Assembly: GCF_002161555.1 (NCBI RefSeq)
Contig: NZ_NFHZ01000010.1
Span: forward strand, 1-64,000
DNA length: 64,000 nucleotides
From: Barnesiella sp. An55
GTDB lineage: Bacteria; Bacteroidota; Bacteroidia; Bacteroidales; Barnesiellaceae
Reading direction: 5' to 3'
A program made the translations under genes and the position numbers. Positions 24,961-34,327 of the stretch are shown here, one piece after another (the stretch's first letter is position 1; every line of letters begins with the position of its first letter). Below the pieces are notes generated by a model. The model was not told the DNA's origin. It did not search any database and saw nothing but the letters and a program-made list of their open reading frames with translations.

Positions 24961-25863
24961 CTACCGCAACTTCAACGTATCGCCCACCGAGGGTATATAG
25001 TCGTCGGGCAACTTGTTCATCTTGTAGAGGTTCTTCAGGCGGATGCCGTAACGCTGGGCAATGGAGTGCATCGAGTCGCCCGAGCGCACCACAGTATAGT
25101 CATACCCCTTCTCGGCCTTCTTCTTTTTCTTTTCGAGATAGACAATATCGCCGGTCTCGAGGGGATAGTCCTTGGGAATCTCGTTATAGCCGGCCAGTTT
25201 CTTGGCCGAGAAACCAAACTCCTGAGCGATAGACTCGAGCGAGTCGCCATCGCGAGCCTCGACATAGAGCAGCCCCCACGAGCGATAGACGGCATGCGGA
25301 TTCTCTACCACGACAGGCGGCAGATCCTGCGCCCGTATCGGCTTGAAACTCTGTCGGTCATACTGGTAGAGTTCATAGAGTTCGATAGTCTGTATCAGCT
25401 TGTTGGCATACGACCGGTCGGTAGCATAGCCACACGCTTTCAACCCCTTGGCCCAGCCCCGGTAGTCGGTCACCTTCAGTTCGAAAAGCGAAGCATAGCG
25501 CGCCCGCTTGAGGAACTTGGCGTGATCCTCAAAAGAGTCTTCGGGCGAGTTGTACTTTCTGAAGCAGTCGTCCTTGCGGTCGTCGTCGTAATAGACCCGC
25601 TTCCCCTTCCAGTCACTGTGACACTTGATGCCGAAGTGGTTGTTCGACTTGCGGGCCAGTTCGCTGCGGCCGGCCCCCGACTCGAGTAATCCCTGCGCCA
25701 GCGTGATGCTGGCCGGTATGCCATACTGTTTCTGATGCTTGATAGCCAGCGATTTATATTTTTCGATGTAGTCGAGATAAACTTTGTTTTTGTGTTGCGC
25801 CGCAAGAGGAGCCAGGGTAAAAGTCAGCAGAAGAAAGAGTACAAGGTCTCGAAGTTTCATCAT
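24961..25863 (-). CDS. Secreted glucosaminidase with two LysM domains
   Basis: A 300-residue exported peptidoglycan hydrolase. After the signal peptide (about 1-22) comes a FlgJ/AcmA-type glucosaminidase domain (about 30-165) with ASITLAQGLLESGAGRSELA, where Glu is the probable catalytic acid, and NNHFGIKCHSDWKGK. Two LysM repeats follow (about 200-246 and 255-300: DGDSLESIAQEFG and SGDSMHSIAQRYG), which bind GlcNAc-containing glycan. It should cleave GlcNAc-MurNAc bonds in the periplasm. ATG 25863 is used (ATGATG; the second is equally possible). The gene ends convergently with the PorE-like gene; an 8-base GC hairpin (24931-24950) lies between. Confidence 0.88.
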   Translation of the reverse strand: MMKLRDLVLFLLLTFTLAPLAAQHKNKVYLDYIEKYKSLAIKHQKQYGIPASITLAQGLLESGAGRSELARKSNNHFGIKCHSDWKGKRVYYDDDRKDDCFRKYNSPEDSFEDHAKFLKRARYASLFELKVTDYRGWAKGLKACGYATDRSYANKLIQTIELYELYQYDRQSFKPIRAQDLPPVVVENPHAVYRSWGLLYVEARDGDSLESIAQEFGFSAKKLAGYNEIPKDYPLETGDIVYLEKKKKKAEKGYDYTVVRSGDSMHSIAQRYGIRLKNLYKMNKLPDDYIPSVGDTLKLR

Positions 25864-25978
25864 ACGTGTAAATTCTAAAAATAGACGATAAAAATTCCCG
25901 TTCTCCAAAATTTCGCTATATTTGTATAGAATATAGAAAGCAGCCCGGCACAGCCCGATACGAATTTTTGAGTTCCCA

Positions 25979-26010
25979 TTTGTCTTTGCCCCCGCCTTTC
26001 CTTATATTTG
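25979..26010 (+). promoter_or_regulatory. Promoter of cytidine deaminase
   Basis: TTTG at 25979-25982, a 20-base spacer and TATATTTG at 26003-26010: a perfect match to the Bacteroidetes consensus. It predicts a leader of about 25 bases before the ATG at 26040. Confidence 0.85.
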
Positions 26011-26039
26011 TAGTAGCAAGTAACCCCTTAATTAGAGTT

Positions 26040-26522
26040 ATGGAAAACAAGAATATCACCACAAAGATAATGGTTTGCTCGTATGAAGAGCTCACCGAAG
26101 CCGAGAAAAAATTGATCGATGCCGCCAAAGAGGCCTCCAACCGCTCCTACGCTCCCTATTCGCGATTCCAGGTAGGAGCAGCCGTGCGCCTGGCCGGAGG
26201 GGTGATGGTCTCGGGCAGCAATCAGGAAAATGCGGCCTACCCCTCGGGAATCTGCGCCGAACGCACCACGCTCTTCTATGCCAACTCCCAATACCCCGAC
26301 CGTGCCGTCGAGGCCCTGGCCATCGCTGCACAAACGGGCGGAAAGTTCATCGAACACCCCACTGCCCCCTGCGGTGCCTGTCGCCAGGTGATACTCGAGA
26401 CCGAAGAGCGCTACCGTTATCCCATACGCATCTACCTCTACGGCACCCGCGAGACCTATATCGTCGAATCGATACGTGGCCTGCTGCCGCTCTGCTTCGG
26501 GAAAAACGATCTGCCCGAATAA
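26040..26522 (+). CDS. cdd: Cytidine deaminase
   Basis: A 160-residue homotetrameric-type cytidine deaminase that converts cytidine and deoxycytidine to uridine forms in pyrimidine salvage. The zinc site is clear: CAERTTLFYA supplies one cysteine and the catalytic glutamate, and PCGACRQVI supplies two cysteines. Substrate-binding SRYAPYSRFQVGAA-like sequence is present as NRSYAPYSRFQVGAAV. The ATG at 26040 is set by the perfect promoter just upstream. The dnaX gene follows about 150 bases later, probably with its own -7 box (TATATTTG at 26543-26550). Confidence 0.94.
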   Translation: MENKNITTKIMVCSYEELTEAEKKLIDAAKEASNRSYAPYSRFQVGAAVRLAGGVMVSGSNQENAAYPSGICAERTTLFYANSQYPDRAVEALAIAAQTGGKFIEHPTAPCGACRQVILETEERYRYPIRIYLYGTRETYIVESIRGLLPLCFGKNDLPE

Positions 26523-26670
26523 GAAATAGCGCAAAAAACCGTATATTTGTAGAGCCCATGAGCCCGGCCGCCCGTGCTGCAAAACCTCCGTGCCAACGGG
26601 GCGTTGCGGAAATGAGGCGACGCGTTGCCCGGGATTGCGACAAGCATAAAACAGAACTTGAATATTCGAT

Positions 26671-28473
<1,803 letters not shown>

Positions 28474-28501
28474 CGCCGCAACCGCCCGGTATCCCCATAC
28501 C

Positions 28502-28963
28502 TCACAGCGGAATACCGTACTCGTGCTTCACCTCGTCCATCACAAAAGTACTCATGAGCGAACCCATGCTCTCGATAGTCCCCAGCACATTGAGGATAAA
28601 CTCCTGATAATATTTCATGTCGGGGGCATGAATCTTGAGCAGATAGTCATAGTCGCCCGAGATGTTGTAACACTCGGTCACCTCAGGTATCTCCCGCACG
28701 ATGCGAGTAAACTCGGTAGCAATATCACGGTTGAGACGGCGCAGTTTCACACTGCAAAAGACCACGAATCCCCGGTTGAGTTTGCCGGGGTCGAGCACCG
28801 CCACATACTTCTTGATATAGCCGTTGGCCTCGAGGCGCTTCACTCGCTCGAATACCGGGGTGGGCGACAGATGCACCTGTGCCGCCAGCTCCTTGGTCGT
28901 GAGGCGCGAATTGTTTTGCAAGACTCGCAGAATCTGCAAGTCGGTTTTATCCAGAATCTCCAT
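28502..28963 (-). CDS. Lrp/AsnC-family transcriptional regulator
   Basis: A 153-residue regulator: N-terminal winged helix-turn-helix (about 4-60; LDKTDLQILRVLQNNSRLTT, LSPTPVFERVKRLEANGYI) and C-terminal RAM/ACT effector domain (about 65-150; GDYDYLLKIHAPDM, STFVMDEVKHEYGIPL). Family members form octamers or dimers and sense amino acids. It is divergent from metY, so metY is the likely target, with methionine or a related compound as effector; that is inference. A -7 box TATATTTG for this gene lies on minus at 29037-29030, inside an AT-rich dyad region shared with metY. Confidence 0.9.
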   Translation of the reverse strand: MEILDKTDLQILRVLQNNSRLTTKELAAQVHLSPTPVFERVKRLEANGYIKKYVAVLDPGKLNRGFVVFCSVKLRRLNRDIATEFTRIVREIPEVTECYNISGDYDYLLKIHAPDMKYYQEFILNVLGTIESMGSLMSTFVMDEVKHEYGIPL

Positions 28964-29064
28964 AGAAAGCTATTCTCCGGGAGGCGACTCCCGGGCATTA
29001 GAAAATCAGTTTCATTCTCAACATCTGCTCAAATATAGATATATTTTCTATATAATACGATTTA

Positions 29065-29096
29065 CTTGTTCCCTATTTTCCAAATAAGTAGTTTTG
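29065..29096 (+). promoter_or_regulatory. Promoter of metY
   Basis: CTTG at 29065-29068, a 20-base spacer and TAGTTTTG at 29089-29096, a full -7 match. The -7 box overlaps the dyad at 29093-29107, so a bound regulator would block or remodel initiation. Confidence 0.75.
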
Positions 29097-29107
29097 TACA
29101 GTACAAA
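29093..29107. promoter_or_regulatory. Dyad over the metY start point, candidate Lrp operator
   Basis: TTTGTAC-A-GTACAAA is a perfect 15-base dyad with a central A, covering the end of the -7 box and the expected RNA start. The adjacent gene encodes an Lrp-type regulator. A second AT dyad (TATAGA...TCTATA, about 29034-29052) lies upstream, between the two promoters. Confidence 0.5.
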
Positions 29108-29142
29108 TATTTTATTCACCATCGATAAAAACAGAACCGAAT

Positions 29143-30429
29143 ATGGACCCGAAGAAATTGCATTTCGAAACGCTGCAACTCCACGTAGGACAAGAGCAGC
29201 CCGATCCCGCCACCGACGCCCGCGCCGTACCCATCTACCAAACAACCTCCTATGTATTTGCCAACTCGGCCCACGCTGCCGCCCGCTTCGACCTGAAAGA
29301 GCCGGGCAACATCTACGGTCGCCTGGGCAATCCCACCCAAAGTGTACTCGAGCAACGGATGGCCGCCCTCGAGGGAGGAGTCGCCGCTCTGGCCGTAGCC
29401 TCGGGAGCCGCTGCCGTCACCTACGCCATCCAGAATCTGGCCGTGGCGGGCGACCACATTGTTGCCGCCAACACCATCTACGGTGGCACCTACAACCTGC
29501 TCGATCACACCCTGCCGGCCTATGGCGTGACCACCACCTTTGTCGATCCGGCCGACCTGTCGAACTTCGAGCAGGCCATACGTCCCAACACCAAAGCCCT
29601 CTTCATCGAGACTCTGGGCAACCCCAATTCGGGCATCATCGATATCGACGCCGTGGCCGAGATAGCCCATCGTCACCGCATCCCCCTTGTCATCGACAAC
29701 ACCTTCGGCACCCCCTACCTCATCCGCCCCATCGAACACGGAGCCGACATCGTAGTACACTCGGCCACCAAATTCATCGGCGGGCATGGCACCTCGCTGG
29801 GGGGACTCATCATCGACTCGGGACGCTTCGACTGGGCCGCCTCGGGCAAGTTCCCCCAACTGAGCGAACCCGACCCCAGCTACCACGGAGCCCGCTTTAC
29901 CGACGTGGCCGGCCCGGCCGCCTACGTCACCCGCATCCGAGCCGTGATTCTGCGCGACACCGGTGCCGCCATCAGCCCCTTCAACGCCTTCCTGCTGCTG
30001 CAAGGACTCGAAACCCTCTCGCTACGCGTCGAGCGTCACGTCGAGAATGCCCTGCGGATAGTCGATTTTCTGGCCCATCACCCCAAAGTCGAGCGAGTCA
30101 ACCACCCGGCTCTGCCCAACCACCCCGACCACGCCCTCTACGAACGCTACTTCCCCCACGGGGCCGGCTCGATATTCACGTTCGATATCAAAGGTGGTGA
30201 AGCCGAAGCTCACCGTTTCATCGACAGCCTCGAAATCTTCTCCCTGCTGGCTAACGTGGCCGACGTGAAATCGCTGGTCATCCACCCGGCATCGACCACA
30301 CACGCCCAGCTTACCGACCGCGAGAAAGCCGAACAGGCCATCTACCCCGGTACCATACGCCTCTCGATCGGCACCGAACACATCGACGACCTCATTGCCG
30401 ACCTGTCGCAGGCGCTCGACCAGGTATAG
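29143..30429 (+). CDS. metY: O-acetylhomoserine sulfhydrylase
   Basis: A 428-residue PLP enzyme of the Cys/Met metabolism family. The PLP lysine is in VHSATKFIGGHGTSLGG (about 205), with the family start FETLQLHVGQEQPDPATDARAVPIYQT and the SGAAAVTYAIQNL cofactor loop. It makes homocysteine from O-acetylhomoserine and sulfide, or uses other thiols. Length and the N-terminal motif fit MetY rather than the shorter MetB/MetC. It is next to an Lrp-type regulator on the opposite strand, and convergent with thrC, so homoserine-consuming enzymes for Met and Thr lie together. Confidence 0.92.
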   Translation: MDPKKLHFETLQLHVGQEQPDPATDARAVPIYQTTSYVFANSAHAAARFDLKEPGNIYGRLGNPTQSVLEQRMAALEGGVAALAVASGAAAVTYAIQNLAVAGDHIVAANTIYGGTYNLLDHTLPAYGVTTTFVDPADLSNFEQAIRPNTKALFIETLGNPNSGIIDIDAVAEIAHRHRIPLVIDNTFGTPYLIRPIEHGADIVVHSATKFIGGHGTSLGGLIIDSGRFDWAASGKFPQLSEPDPSYHGARFTDVAGPAAYVTRIRAVILRDTGAAISPFNAFLLLQGLETLSLRVERHVENALRIVDFLAHHPKVERVNHPALPNHPDHALYERYFPHGAGSIFTFDIKGGEAEAHRFIDSLEIFSLLANVADVKSLVIHPASTTHAQLTDREKAEQAIYPGTIRLSIGTEHIDDLIADLSQALDQV

Positions 30430-30463
30430 TCGGCCACCGAGCGACTCCCAACCCCAGAACAAC

Positions 30464-30503
30464 AAAACCGGCCAGATGCCCAATGGCACCCGGCCGGTTT
30501 CGT
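30464..30503. terminator. Bidirectional terminator between metY and thrC
   Basis: AAACCGGCC at 30465-30473 pairs with GGCCGGTTT at 30492-30500 and a smaller TGCC/GGCA pair lies inside. A-rich sequence precedes and T-rich sequence follows, so it suits both converging genes. Confidence 0.8.
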
Positions 30504-30540
30504 GTTATCAAATACTCTCCAACAGTAGGAAACGGTCTCT

Positions 30541-31845
30541 CTATTGCTGGTTGAGCAGGAAGTGCTTGAAGGCATTGAAGCCCACAGGCATCAGGATACT
30601 CTGCTTCTCGCCCTGCATGAAATTGCGCAACTTCTCGGGCATGGCAATCGTCTCGCCCACGGCACCGCTCACGGTATCGAGGAACTTGGCTGGCGAAGCG
30701 GTACCCAGACAGATACCCGTCTCGCCCGGTTGCAGCCCATCGATCAAAGCCTGGTAACCGCAAGCCCCGTGGGGATCGAGCAGGTACTTCTCGCGATGGA
30801 AGGTATCGTGCAACGTGCGACGAATCTCGTCGTCGGTATAGCTTATACCGCTGATATCGGCACAGATAGCCTCGTGTGAATGGCCATACAAGTCGAGTAT
30901 GCGGGCAAAGTTGCTGGGGTCGCCCACATCCATGGCATTGGCAATGGTGGCAATCGAGGGCCGCGGGGTATAGACTCCCGTGCGCAGGTATTGCAGAAAG
31001 ACATCGTTGCGGTTGTTGGCGGCAATGAAACGTTTCACGGGCAGCCCCATGCGCTTGGCAATAAGCCCGGCCGTGAGGTTACCGAAGTTGCCGCTGGGCA
31101 CACTGAATACCACCTGCTCGGGATGCTCGACCATACCGCACAACTGAGCATAGGCATAGAAATAGTAGAAAGTCTGGGGCAGGAAACGGGCCACATTGAT
31201 CGAGTTGGCCGAGGTGAGGTAAAGCTTCTCATTCAGCTCGGGGTCCATAAAGGCACTCTTGACCAACGCCTGGCAATCGTCAAAAGTACCGCTCACCTCC
31301 AGGGCCGTGATGTTGTGCCCCAGCGTGGTAAACTGTTTCTCCTGTATCTCGCTCACCTTACCCTGCGGATAGAGCACAAAGACCTTCACGCCGGGCACGT
31401 CGAGGAAACCGTTGGCCACGGCACTGCCGGTATCGCCCGAGGTAGCTACCAGCACATTGACCTGGCGGGTCTCCTGCCGGTTGAAGTAGGCAAGCAACCG
31501 GGCCATGAAGCGGGCACCCACATCCTTGAAGGCCATCGTGGGCCCGTGGAACAGTTCCAGACAATACCGGTTGTCGGCCACCTGCACCAGAGGAATATCA
31601 AAGTTGAGGGCATCGTAAACGATATCCTTCAACTTGTCGGCCTCGACATCCTCGCCAAAGAAGGCCTCGGCCACTACGAAAGAGATTTCGCGCAGGGTCA
31701 TCTCCTTCATATTCTGGTAAAAAGCCGGCGGAAACCGGCGAATCACCTCGGGCATAAAGAGCCCCTTATCCGACGCCAATCCCCTCACCACTGCATCGTG
31801 GAGCGAGACCGGCGAAGTTTTTTTGTTCGTACTGTAATATAGCAT
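30541..31845 (-). CDS. thrC: Threonine synthase
   Basis: A 434-residue fold-type II PLP enzyme converting O-phosphohomoserine to threonine. It begins MLYYSTNKKTSPVSLHDAVVRGLASDKGLFMPE, typical of the E. coli/yeast-type synthase, and has the PLP lysine in HGPTMAFKDVGARFM (about 109) and the phosphate loop VATSGDTGSAVANG. It is separated from the homoserine kinase gene by a methyltransferase on the other strand and has its own -7 box (TACCTTTG on minus, 31925-31918), so it must be transcribed apart from thrA. Neighbouring operons of this kind in Bacteroides are contiguous. Confidence 0.94.
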   Translation of the reverse strand: MLYYSTNKKTSPVSLHDAVVRGLASDKGLFMPEVIRRFPPAFYQNMKEMTLREISFVVAEAFFGEDVEADKLKDIVYDALNFDIPLVQVADNRYCLELFHGPTMAFKDVGARFMARLLAYFNRQETRQVNVLVATSGDTGSAVANGFLDVPGVKVFVLYPQGKVSEIQEKQFTTLGHNITALEVSGTFDDCQALVKSAFMDPELNEKLYLTSANSINVARFLPQTFYYFYAYAQLCGMVEHPEQVVFSVPSGNFGNLTAGLIAKRMGLPVKRFIAANNRNDVFLQYLRTGVYTPRPSIATIANAMDVGDPSNFARILDLYGHSHEAICADISGISYTDDEIRRTLHDTFHREKYLLDPHGACGYQALIDGLQPGETGICLGTASPAKFLDTVSGAVGETIAMPEKLRNFMQGEKQSILMPVGFNAFKHFLLNQQ

Positions 31846-32067
31846 AGAGTCTTTATCTTATTTTCCGTGTCATATACCCACGGAGAAAAGAGAGTTGAAA
31901 TTCTCTCGCCTCCGATACAAAGGTAAAATTTTTTTTGAGAACAGAGACTTAAAAGATTCTCTTTTTACGCCCGATATGCAGCGTTAATTCTTGAAAATAG
32001 CCAACAAATGTTTTCTTTCATTATACAAAAAGCCTTTAAGTATTTATTCTCTACCAAAATCTATACG

Positions 32068-32075
32068 TATCTTTG
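32068..32075 (+). promoter_or_regulatory. -7 box of the methyltransferase gene
   Basis: TATCTTTG fully matches the -7 consensus and lies 44 bases before the ATG. The -33 would be TTTA 21 bases upstream (32043-32046), one mismatch from TTTG. Confidence 0.5.
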
Positions 32076-32118
32076 CCCGTGCCAATAATTATAAAATTGA
32101 TTTTCCCAAAGAACCAAT

Positions 32119-32961
32119 ATGAATCTACTGCGAAAAATCTATTATGCACTATCCCCTCAAATGCGCTTTTTGGCCCGGCGCATATGCTATCTGCCCATAG
32201 ACTGCTTCGATGGCATTACCGGTAAAAGAGACCGGCTCACTCCACCCAAAGGACTGATATTCATCGGATCGGGCGATTTCCGCGAACAGGGAGAACGACT
32301 GCTCGACCTCTTGCAACAGTATGGATCTATCACTCCTCAAAGTCATATTCTCGATGTGGGTTGCGGCATTGGACGATTGGCAGTGCCACTCACCCGCTTT
32401 CTCGACAGCAAGGGCCGGTACGACGGTTTCGATATCGTAAAAAAAGGTATCGACTGGTGCAACAAGCACATTGCCCCCAACTATCCCAATTTCCACTTTC
32501 TGCACGTTGACCTGAAAAACGACCTGTACAATCTGGATACCGAGCAGCAAGCCAGCCAGTTTATCTTTCCCTATCCCGATAACACCTACGACTGCGTCGT
32601 GCTCACTTCGGTATTCACCCACATGCTTCCCGCCGATGTCAACAATTATCTCGCTCAGATTGAAAGAGTGCTAACCCCTGGAGGCAAGTGTGTCGCCACC
32701 TTCTTCCTCACCAACGATATCATCAAGCAACAGATGAAGGACGGGAAATCCTACTTCAATTTTTCCCATCAGCATGAGGGATATGCGTTGCTCGACGAGA
32801 AAGTGCGAGAGGCCAACATCGCCTTCGACGAAACCTTTCTCAAACAGATGATTACAGACAACCATTTGCACTTGAGCGGTATCTACTACGGCAGCTGGTC
32901 GAGAACAGTAGAGACTTCGCCCGACTTTCAGGATCTGCTGGTCATCGAGAAGACCGTTTAG
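32119..32961 (+). CDS. SAM-dependent class I methyltransferase, substrate unknown
   Basis: A 280-residue methyltransferase. SAM motif I is ILDVGCGIGRLAVPL (about 78-92), the acidic motif II is YDGFDIVKKGI, and the post-motif segments YDCVVLTSVFTHMLP and RVLTPGGKCVATFFL give the usual Rossmann pattern. An N-terminal basic segment (LRKIYYALSPQMRFLARRICYLP) resembles membrane-surface or glycan-linked methyltransferases. The gene has its own promoter and terminator and sits, in reverse orientation, between thrC and the homoserine kinase gene; its DNA is more AT-rich than both neighbours. It looks like an inserted cassette. The substrate could be a sugar, lipid or small metabolite. Confidence 0.82.
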   Translation: MNLLRKIYYALSPQMRFLARRICYLPIDCFDGITGKRDRLTPPKGLIFIGSGDFREQGERLLDLLQQYGSITPQSHILDVGCGIGRLAVPLTRFLDSKGRYDGFDIVKKGIDWCNKHIAPNYPNFHFLHVDLKNDLYNLDTEQQASQFIFPYPDNTYDCVVLTSVFTHMLPADVNNYLAQIERVLTPGGKCVATFFLTNDIIKQQMKDGKSYFNFSHQHEGYALLDEKVREANIAFDETFLKQMITDNHLHLSGIYYGSWSRTVETSPDFQDLLVIEKTV

Positions 32962-33011
32962 GGACATCATCTACCTGCGAAATTGCAGGGACCAATCAGG
33001 TAAGAACTTAA

Positions 33012-33056
33012 TGCGCCGCGGCTTTTTCGAGAGAAACCGCGGCGCAGTTGTCTTTT
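33012..33056 (+). terminator. Terminator after the methyltransferase gene
   Basis: TGCGCCGCGG at 33012-33021 pairs perfectly with CCGCGGCGCA at 33037-33046, followed by GTTGTCTTTT. Orientation fits the plus-strand methyltransferase and protects the convergent homoserine kinase gene. Confidence 0.85.
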
Positions 33057-33088
33057 ACAAGGATTAATTGATCGCGACAACCCAACGG

Positions 33089-34312
33089 CTACTCTCCTGA
33101 ACCGGGCCCCGCAAAAAAGGCTCGGATAAAGGCATCGCCCGACAACGTGCCATAATAGCCATCAGCAACGCTGTCCTCGTCATATACCTGCACGGCATCG
33201 GGAGTTTCACCGGGTTTATAGATCACAAACGGCACGGGAGCCGCCGTGTGGGTGCGCACCCGACAGGGCGTGGGGTGGTCGGGCAAGAGAGCGATAGCCA
33301 CCGGCTCGTCCATGTGGGCGACCGCTTCGATAAGGGGCTGCAACACCCGATGGTCGAGATATTCGACCGTGCGGAGCTTCAGCTCTACATCGCCTTCATG
33401 GCCCGCCTCGTCACTGGCCTCGATATGCAAATACACAAAATCATGTGTCGATAGTGCATCGATTGCAGCCTGAACCTTTCCCTCATAATTGGTATTGTAA
33501 AGTCCGGTCGCTCCCTCAACCTCGATTGGTTGCAAACCGGCATAGACGCCGATACCCCGAATGAGATCGACCGCCGAGATAACCACTCCACTGTGTATGC
33601 CGTAGCGCTGGGCCAGAGTCTCCATGCTGGGCTTGTAGCCCGGCGACCAGGGCCAGATGCTGTTGGCCGGGTCTTTGCCCTCGGCCACACGCCTCAAGTT
33701 CACGGGGTGCGAGGGCAGAATCTGTTGCGAGCGCACGATGAGGTCGTTCAGCCGGTCGGCCGTAGCAGCTGCCTCGGCCACGAGCGGTCGCACCATCACG
33801 TCGCGGAAGGGGGTACCGGGCACATCGTGCGGCGGGGTACAATCGACCCGCTTGTCGCCCCCCTTGAGTTTGAGCAGATGGCGATACGATACCCCCCGGT
33901 AGAAATTGGCATCGCCGCCTCCCAACTCCTGTTGCAGGAAGTCGATGAGCTCGGCCGCCTCGGCCGTGGAGATATGACCTGCCGAATGGTTCTTGATGAG
34001 GCTGTTCTCGATGCACACGAGGTTACAGCGCATGGCCATCTCGCCCGGCTCGATATCGATTCCCATACTGGCGGCCTCGAGCGAGCCCCGCCCTTCGAAC
34101 ACCCGGTCGAGGTCATATCCCAGTACCGCCAGATTGGCAATTTCGCTCCCGGGGTGATACCCGTCGGGCACCGTCTTGAGGCGGCCGCAACGTCCATGCG
34201 CAGCCAGCCAGTCCATGGCTGGCGTATGGGCCGCCTGCAAAGGAGTGCGTCCACCCAGTTGTTCTATGGGCTCATCGGCCATACCGTCGCCCAGTACAAT
34301 GATATGTTTCAT
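33089..34312 (-). CDS. ApgM-like phosphatase-superfamily protein, likely homoserine kinase
   Basis: A 407-residue alkaline-phosphatase superfamily protein of the archaeal-type cofactor-independent phosphoglycerate mutase group: N-terminal metal site LGDGMADEPIEQLGGRTPL, the nucleophile region PGSEIANLAVLGYD (Ser about 56), and C-terminal LLPDHPTPCRVRTHT and PVPFVIYKPG. In Bacteroidetes this protein stands where thrB should be and is the predicted non-orthologous homoserine kinase, feeding threonine synthase. The gap of 15 bases to thrA supports that. No GHMP-type thrB is seen in the window. A phosphoglycerate mutase role cannot be excluded from sequence alone. Confidence 0.85.
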   Translation of the reverse strand: MKHIIVLGDGMADEPIEQLGGRTPLQAAHTPAMDWLAAHGRCGRLKTVPDGYHPGSEIANLAVLGYDLDRVFEGRGSLEAASMGIDIEPGEMAMRCNLVCIENSLIKNHSAGHISTAEAAELIDFLQQELGGGDANFYRGVSYRHLLKLKGGDKRVDCTPPHDVPGTPFRDVMVRPLVAEAAATADRLNDLIVRSQQILPSHPVNLRRVAEGKDPANSIWPWSPGYKPSMETLAQRYGIHSGVVISAVDLIRGIGVYAGLQPIEVEGATGLYNTNYEGKVQAAIDALSTHDFVYLHIEASDEAGHEGDVELKLRTVEYLDHRVLQPLIEAVAHMDEPVAIALLPDHPTPCRVRTHTAAPVPFVIYKPGETPDAVQVYDEDSVADGYYGTLSGDAFIRAFFAGPGSGE

Positions 34313-34327
34313 AACAAAAGTCGTTTA

